From Flavobacteriaceae bacterium (GTDB lineage Bacteria > Bacteroidota > Bacteroidia > Flavobacteriales > Flavobacteriaceae), in contig NZIP01000027.1 of NCBI GenBank assembly GCA_002691645.1, positions 180,352 to 244,351 on the forward strand: a stretch of 64,000 nt of DNA. The letters run 5' to 3'. Both the position numbers and the translations under genes were made by a program. Shown here in pieces: positions 58,229 through 64,000 of this stretch (position 1 is its first letter; every line of letters starts with the position of its first letter). A model generated the notes under the pieces. That model worked only from the letters and a program-made list of their open reading frames with translations. It searched no databases and had not been told where the DNA came from.

Positions 58229-59303
58229 TAATTAGTTTTGCCGCTCTTTTACTTGCACCTTTACTACCTAAAAGTTGCTCAAGTTCTGTATAATCGTCTC
58301 TTAATTGAGTTCTTTTTGTAGTGTCTAAAATAGCTTCTAATGCTTGACTCAAATGCGGTGTGTTTAAATCATTTTGAATGAGTTCCGTTACAGCGGGTCG
58401 ATCTAAAATAATATTCACAAGTGAAATGTATTTCAAATCAATAATTTGTTTGGCGATAAAATAAGTTAGTGTATTGGCCTTATAACAGACCACTTGGGGA
58501 ACTTTGAACAAGGCAGTTTCAAGAGTAGCTGTTCCTGAGGTGACAAGTGCTGCATGCGCTTGGGAAAGCAAGTCATATGTTTGATTATACCTTACTTCAA
58601 TAGGCTTTTTCAAATTTGATTCGTAAAATCCTTGATCGATATGCGATGCGCCAGCAATAATATATTGGTACTGTTCTGTGGAGTTGCATACTGAAGACAT
58701 TATAGGAAGCATTCTCTTTATTTCTTGTTTTCTGCTTCCTGGTAGTAATACAATCAAGGGTTTATTGAGGTTTTCTTTCACCTTTTTTACGCTGCTGTAT
58801 TCATGAATCGCATCAATTAACGGATGTCCCACAAAGTTGACTTTTACATTGTGTTTTTGATAAACGTCAGGTTCGAAGGGTAAAATCACATAGAGGTGAT
58901 CAATTGTACTTTTTATTTTGGAAATTCGATTTTCTCGAGAAGCCCAAATTTGAGGAGTGATATAGTAATGGGTTTTTAAATTTTGGGTTTTTGCCCATTT
59001 GGCAATTCTCAAATTAAATCCAGAAAAGTCAATGAAAATTAAAGCGTCTGGTTTAAAGGCTGTAATGTCTCTTTTGCAGTATTTGAGATTATTAAAGATT
59101 TTACGAAGGTTAAATAGAACTTCAATAAAACCCATAAACGACATTTGTTTGTAATGTCTTGCCAATTCAGCTCCGGCCTTTTGCATTAAATCACCTCCAA
59201 AACATCGAATTTCAGCCTCTGAATCAAGTGTTTGGATACGCTTGACCAAATTTGACCCGTGTAAATCACCAGAAGCTTCTCCAGAAATGATATAGTATCT
59301 CAT
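58179..59303 (-). CDS. lpxB: Lipid-A-disaccharide synthase
   Basis: MRYYIISGEASGDLHGSNLVK; IDFSGFNLRIAKWAK; LLPGSRKQEI; VTSGTATLETAL. Confidence 0.96.
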   Translation of the reverse strand: MRYYIISGEASGDLHGSNLVKRIQTLDSEAEIRCFGGDLMQKAGAELARHYKQMSFMGFIEVLFNLRKIFNNLKYCKRDITAFKPDALIFIDFSGFNLRIAKWAKTQNLKTHYYITPQIWASRENRISKIKSTIDHLYVILPFEPDVYQKHNVKVNFVGHPLIDAIHEYSSVKKVKENLNKPLIVLLPGSRKQEIKRMLPIMSSVCNSTEQYQYIIAGASHIDQGFYESNLKKPIEVRYNQTYDLLSQAHAALVTSGTATLETALFKVPQVVCYKANTLTYFIAKQIIDLKYISLVNIILDRPAVTELIQNDLNTPHLSQALEAILDTTKRTQLRDDYTELEQLLGSKGASKRAAKLIIEKTEQQFNSSATLSD

Positions 59304-59354
59304 ATGAACGGTTTGGCTCTAAAATAGATAAGTTCGACTCTTTGTTTTTGCAGT

Positions 59355-59651
59355 TTATAAATTAAAAAATAGCTTTCCAAGCAGAAGCCCTACGGCTAAG
59401 AATATAGTATACATTAAAATCCCTCTCGCTCTAAGGTCCAAGTTCTTTTTAAGCATTAGGAAAAAGGCGCCTAAATCTAGTACTGCCCCTAAACTTAAAA
59501 GACTATCTAGATAACCGTCCTCGTAAGCAACTTCAAGGCTTTTTTCTATTCCTAGTTTAGAAAATAGCAAAATGTAAAAGCACACGCCTAAAAAGTGAAG
59601 GGCAAAGCCCACTGAAAAACCATAGGCGATTTCCTTTTGTTTAACTGTCAT
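59355..59651 (-). CDS. Small membrane protein, hypothetical
   Basis: 98 aa, 3 TM, overlaps the surE stop. Confidence 0.75.
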   Translation of the reverse strand: MTVKQKEIAYGFSVGFALHFLGVCFYILLFSKLGIEKSLEVAYEDGYLDSLLSLGAVLDLGAFFLMLKKNLDLRARGILMYTIFLAVGLLLGKLFFNL

Positions 59652-60426
59652 GAATGTTCCAAGAATTAAGAGTTGCTATACTGTGATGCGCAGTTAAATC
59701 AAATTGACAAGGAACTACAGAGATGAAATAATCTTCTAAAGCATTAATATCTGTGTCTTCTCCCTGATCTAATAATCGAAAATCTCCTGTGAGCCAATAA
59801 TAATCTTTACCTGAAGGGCTTTGTCTTTTATCGAATCTCTCTTTCCAATTAGCCTTAGCTTGGCGACATATTCGTATTCCCTTATAAGGTTCTTCTCCTC
59901 TAGTTTTAGGGAAATTGACATTTAAGACGGTGTCTTTCGGCATTCCATGCTGTAAGGCTTCATTGACCAACAGCTGTACACCGTGTTTACACGATTCAAA
60001 ATCAGCATCATACGCAAAATCACATAAGGAGAATCCTATAGATGGGATTCCTTCAATTCCCGCTTCCATTGCAGCCGACATTGTTCCTGAGTAAACGACA
60101 TTAATCGAGGCATTAGAACCGTGATTAATTCCAGACACGCAGATATCTGGCTTTTCGGGCAATAATTCTTGTAGCGCGAGTTTTACACAGTCTGCGGGTG
60201 TTCCACTGCAACTGTATGCTTCAAACTTGTTGTCAAGACCGTGTAAACTTACCTTTTGCACACTCAATGTACTGTCTAATGTTATTGCGTGACCCATTCC
60301 TGATTGAGGGCTGTCAGGAGCTACGACAAAGACATTTCCAATTTCTTGCATGAATTCAATAAGCCTTCTCAATCCTCTAGAATTGATTCCATCATCGTTT
60401 GTTATGAGTATTAAAGGCTTGTGCAT
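59641..60426 (-). CDS. surE: 5'/3'-nucleotidase SurE
   Basis: ILITNDDGINSRGLRRLI; VVAPDSPQSGMGHAIT; VSGINHGSNASINVVYSGTMSAAMEG-type motif. Confidence 0.96.
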   Translation of the reverse strand: MHKPLILITNDDGINSRGLRRLIEFMQEIGNVFVVAPDSPQSGMGHAITLDSTLSVQKVSLHGLDNKFEAYSCSGTPADCVKLALQELLPEKPDICVSGINHGSNASINVVYSGTMSAAMEAGIEGIPSIGFSLCDFAYDADFESCKHGVQLLVNEALQHGMPKDTVLNVNFPKTRGEEPYKGIRICRQAKANWKERFDKRQSPSGKDYYWLTGDFRLLDQGEDTDINALEDYFISVVPCQFDLTAHHSIATLNSWNIHDS

Positions 60427-60526
60427 AACTGTAGTTTATCAAATTTACGTTCTTTTTAACTTCGCTTTGGCATTAATTTTTCTTTAACTTTACGAGTTTT
60501 ACAATGTAAAATAATTGTTTGTTTAG

Positions 60527-62662
60527 ATGAAAAGGAATTTAATTTTTGGTTTCGGCTTTTTTTTCTTGGCCGTAGCCTCTTGCAGTTTTACCAATAAATC
60601 GTCTTTTGACGATAGTGATAAAGATAAACTGCTGATAGATTTAATCAGCTACGTGCTTGAGAAAGGTCATTATGAGCCTAAGAACCTCAACGATCGTTTT
60701 TCTTCAAAAGTTTTTGATCGCTTATTTGAAAATTTAGATCCATTAAAACGATACTTTCTCTCTTCTGATCTCGAAGAGTTCGAGCCCTATCGATTTCAAA
60801 TTGACGATCAAATAAAAAATACTGATTTGAGCTTTTTTAATAAAGTATATGAGCGTTTTGACCAGAGACAAAGTCAAGCTAAAGAGCGCTATCAAAAAGT
60901 ACTTTCCAAGCCTTTCGACTTCTATACAGAAGATGAAATTTTAGTCGACTACGACAAATTAGGATTTGTTGAGACCGAAAAAGAGTTGGCTAATCGTTGG
61001 CGCAAACAATTGAAGTTGAATGCCCTAAATACCTACGATTCTAAGATTGAAACTTTCTTGAGTGAAAATGAAGTAGAGTTAAAAGCCGTAAAACGCTCAA
61101 AGCTTAAAGAAATTGAAGCTGAATCTCGCGAACAAACTCGAAAAGATCTTTTTGAATATTTTGATTTTTTAGAAGACTTTGATAAAGAAGACACTTTCGT
61201 GGAATTCTTAAACGCCATAGTAGAGGAATACGATCCTCACACTTATTATATGGCTCCTACGGACAAAGACCGTTTTGACATTAGTATGTCAGGAAAGTTT
61301 GAGGGAATTGGAGCTCGTCTTCAGAAAAAACCCGAGGGAACCAAAATTGTAGAGATTATTTCTGGTGGTCCAGTTTGGAGGGCTCAATCTCTAGAAGTGG
61401 GAGATGAAATTTTGAAGGTCAGGCAAGCAGGTGAAGAATTGAGCGTAAATACTGTCGGTATGCCTATCGATGATGCGATCAAACTTATCAAGGGACCTAA
61501 GGGAACTGAGGTGTTTTTGACCGTTAAAAGAGTGGATGGGCAAATCGATGAGGTAGCCATTGTTCGTGATGTTGTAGAATTAGAGGAGTCTTACGCTAAG
61601 TCTGTGATTATTGAAGATCAAGAGAAGAGTAATTTTGGTTTGATTAACCTCCCTAAGTTTTATATCGATTTTGAAGATTACGACAATCGAAACGCCGCTA
61701 CGGATGTATTGAAAGAAATCGAAAATCTAAAAAAAGAAGGTGTAGAAGGACTTATACTTGATTTACGAAACAATGGAGGAGGTTCGCTAAAGACGGTTAT
61801 TGACATGGCTGGATACTTTATCTCAGAGGGCCCAATTGTTCAAGTGAGTTCTCTAGGTAAACGCAAAGAAATTCACGAGGACAATGATGAACGTGTACAA
61901 TGGGATGGACCTTTAGTTATTCTCGTCAATGAGTTGTCTGCTTCTGCCTCAGAGATTTTAGCTGCTGCCATTCAAGACTACAAGCGTGGGGTTGTTCTAG
62001 GAAGCACTCAAACTTTCGGTAAAGGAACGGTGCAGAATTTGATTCCACTCGACAATATTGTGCGGTCTAATGAATTTGGAGAATTAGGCGCCTTAAAGAT
62101 TACTACTCAGAAATTTTATCGCATCAATGGAGGTTCAACACAACTCAGAGGAGTTACTTCGGATATACCCCTTCCAGATCGATACTCCTACATTGACATT
62201 GGTGAGCGCGACCACGATAATCCTATGAAATGGGATCAAATTTCACCCACGAACTACTCGGTTTGGGAGAAGGAAATTGATTTTGAACAAATCATCGCTA
62301 ATAGTAAGGCCCGTATTTCTAAGTCTAAGGAAATGCAACTTATTGACCAGGAAGCAAAGTGGATTATGGAGCAGCGCGAAAACAAGATGGTTTCTCTCAA
62401 TTACGACATATACTTAGAAGAAGAAAAGATACTCGAAGCAGAAACGGATCGATTTGAAGTGTTAGATGAATATGACTCGAAACTGAATTTTTCATCTTTG
62501 AAAGATGAAGAGCGTTTGTTTTCTACCGATTCTATACTTCGTGAAAAAAGAGACAGGTGGCATAAGGAACTTTCTCGAGACTTGTATGTCGAAGAAGCTG
62601 TAGAAGTTCTAAAAGATTTGAAAAAGTTTACTTTCAAAAGGCCTTCACCAATTAAGGGGTAG
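60527..62662 (+). CDS. Carboxy-terminal processing protease (Tsp/Prc-like)
   Basis: PDZ region; LDLRNNGGGSLKTVIDMAGYF; VNELSASASEILAAAIQDYKRGVVLGSTQTFGKGTVQ. Confidence 0.95.
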   Translation: MKRNLIFGFGFFFLAVASCSFTNKSSFDDSDKDKLLIDLISYVLEKGHYEPKNLNDRFSSKVFDRLFENLDPLKRYFLSSDLEEFEPYRFQIDDQIKNTDLSFFNKVYERFDQRQSQAKERYQKVLSKPFDFYTEDEILVDYDKLGFVETEKELANRWRKQLKLNALNTYDSKIETFLSENEVELKAVKRSKLKEIEAESREQTRKDLFEYFDFLEDFDKEDTFVEFLNAIVEEYDPHTYYMAPTDKDRFDISMSGKFEGIGARLQKKPEGTKIVEIISGGPVWRAQSLEVGDEILKVRQAGEELSVNTVGMPIDDAIKLIKGPKGTEVFLTVKRVDGQIDEVAIVRDVVELEESYAKSVIIEDQEKSNFGLINLPKFYIDFEDYDNRNAATDVLKEIENLKKEGVEGLILDLRNNGGGSLKTVIDMAGYFISEGPIVQVSSLGKRKEIHEDNDERVQWDGPLVILVNELSASASEILAAAIQDYKRGVVLGSTQTFGKGTVQNLIPLDNIVRSNEFGELGALKITTQKFYRINGGSTQLRGVTSDIPLPDRYSYIDIGERDHDNPMKWDQISPTNYSVWEKEIDFEQIIANSKARISKSKEMQLIDQEAKWIMEQRENKMVSLNYDIYLEEEKILEAETDRFEVLDEYDSKLNFSSLKDEERLFSTDSILREKRDRWHKELSRDLYVEEAVEVLKDLKKFTFKRPSPIKG

Positions 62663-62663
62663 A

Positions 62664-63953
62664 TTAAAGTCCTCCGTCTTGATTTAGCCTATTGGCGTCC
62701 ATTTTGAGGAAGATAAATAGCATCAAAGACATAAATAATTGTCCTGAACCGCCGTAGCTGAAAAATGGTAAAGGGATGCCTATAGTTGGTAAAAGTCCAA
62801 GGACCATACCGATGTTGATCACAAAATGAAACAATAGTATTGCCGTAATTCCATAACCGAATAGGCGATTAAAATGTCTTTTTTGACGCTCTGCAATTTT
62901 CACTAATCTATTGAGTAAGACTACAAAAGCAATGATAACCAAAGCAGATGCTACAAACCCCCATTCCTCGCCTACAGAACTAAAGATGTAGTCGGTATGT
63001 TGTTGAGGAACGAAATCTCCTTTTGTTCGAGTTCCTTTTAAAAACCCTTTCCCGAACCACCTGCCTGAGGCAATGGCTTCTTCTGCCTGAATGGTGTTGT
63101 ACCCAATACTTTTGCGAATAGATTCAAGTTCATTTGTATTTTTCTCTAGGTTCAACCATAAATTGAATCGATCTCGGTGACGGTCTTCAAACACTTCTTC
63201 GAATACATAAGTTGTTCCCGAGATAATTAAACCTGAAAAAAGTACAAAAGTGGCCATGGCAATCCTTGGAATTTTAATCCTTGGAGATTTAAATCCAAAG
63301 TAGAATAGCAGTAATACACCATAAATAATTCCAATTAGTATTGGACCAAATATTAATGTGAGTCCAAATAAAAGTGCCAATACAATGGCAAAGACCAGAA
63401 AGTAAATAGGAAAACCCTCGTAAAATAAAACTAAAAACAAAGCCAAAAAGATAAGTGCACTTCCGGGATCAGGTTGAGGAATTACAAGTATTACGGGTGC
63501 TAGAATTAAAAGAACAGCGAAGGCCTGGCTGGATGTTTTTTTGATGTCTGTTTGAAAGTCACTTAGGTATTTGGCTAATCCCAATGCAGTAGTAAGCTTG
63601 GCAAATTCGGAGGGTTGAAAATTAAAGGCGCCCAAATCATACCAGGATGTTGCTCCAGCTATGGTTTCTCCAAAGGCAAATAAACCGATAAGAAGAAATA
63701 AGCCTACGAAGTAAAAAATAGACGAAAAGCGCTCAAAAAATCGATCGTCTAGAAGTGAGATACTGAAAAACATCACGATAGATAAACAAAAGAAGAAAAG
63801 CTGTTTTCCATAATAGGTGCTAAAATCGAATAAAGAGGCGTCAGAGTCGCTAACGGTTGTTGAATACAGGTTCAGCCATCCGAAAAAACTGAGTGCAAGG
63901 TATAGCAGTATGACGAGCCAATCGACTCTCCAAAGAAATGATTTACCAGACAT
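62664..63953 (-). CDS. rodA: Rod shape-determining protein RodA
   Basis: SEDS family: FQPSEFAKL, PDPGSALIF, HTDYIFSSVGEEWGF, GIPLPFFSYGGS; start set at MSGKSFLWRVDW. Confidence 0.93.
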   Translation of the reverse strand: MSGKSFLWRVDWLVILLYLALSFFGWLNLYSTTVSDSDASLFDFSTYYGKQLFFFCLSIVMFFSISLLDDRFFERFSSIFYFVGLFLLIGLFAFGETIAGATSWYDLGAFNFQPSEFAKLTTALGLAKYLSDFQTDIKKTSSQAFAVLLILAPVILVIPQPDPGSALIFLALFLVLFYEGFPIYFLVFAIVLALLFGLTLIFGPILIGIIYGVLLLFYFGFKSPRIKIPRIAMATFVLFSGLIISGTTYVFEEVFEDRHRDRFNLWLNLEKNTNELESIRKSIGYNTIQAEEAIASGRWFGKGFLKGTRTKGDFVPQQHTDYIFSSVGEEWGFVASALVIIAFVVLLNRLVKIAERQKRHFNRLFGYGITAILLFHFVINIGMVLGLLPTIGIPLPFFSYGGSGQLFMSLMLFIFLKMDANRLNQDGGL

Positions 63954-64000
63954 ACTCGTTGATTTCGAAAGGCTCGCCACTTAGTGGCTTTGCGTATTCA
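63943..64000 (-). CDS. C-terminal end of probable penicillin-binding protein 2, truncated by window end
   Basis: Minus-strand frame EYAKPLSGEPFEINEYVW* overlapping the rodA start; PBP2 assigned from usual gene order. Confidence 0.4.
   Translation of the reverse strand, partial: EYAKPLSGEPFEINEYVW

Overview
64 kb window from a low-GC Bacteroidota genome, most likely a marine-type Flavobacteriia. This placement is inferred from gene content and gene order only. About 60 protein-coding genes and one tRNA-Phe are supported. The right third (43.0-64.0 kb) is a housekeeping block: coaX, OMP, TPR, lptC, CNNM/CBS, SurA/PpiD-like PPIase, GHMP kinase, HMG-CoA reductase, DPP-IV-like S9 peptidase, POT transporter, comEC, lpxB, surE, C-terminal processing protease, rodA. 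The left two thirds are metabolic and accessory: GH113-like 3' end, TIGR04283/TIGR04282-type 'arsenosugar' glycosyltransferases plus rhodanese, GH32, Rieske/b561/YceI/PAS/YceI, malonate uptake and activation (matB-madL-madM) followed by ThuA and creatininase-family genes, a lipoprotein ADP-ribosylglycohydrolase with an APH-like kinase, GH16 laminarinase, a Zur/COG0523 zinc-limitation locus with palindromic operator candidates, and two sortilin/BNR-repeat paralogs, one with an in-frame stop. Most notable: (i) a ~2.2 kb decayed integrative-element scar bounded by tRNA-Phe and a duplicated tRNA 3' end, with an integrase N-terminal remnant; (ii) two consecutive genes with single-site lesions (a -1 frameshift at an A5 run and a TAG replacing a probable Tyr); (iii) the malonate locus without a recognisable malonyl-CoA decarboxylase; (iv) perfect palindromes at the zur divergent promoter and upstream of an HxlR regulator. 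I did not see a clearly unprecedented system. No CRISPR array, rRNA or intact transposon was recognised.
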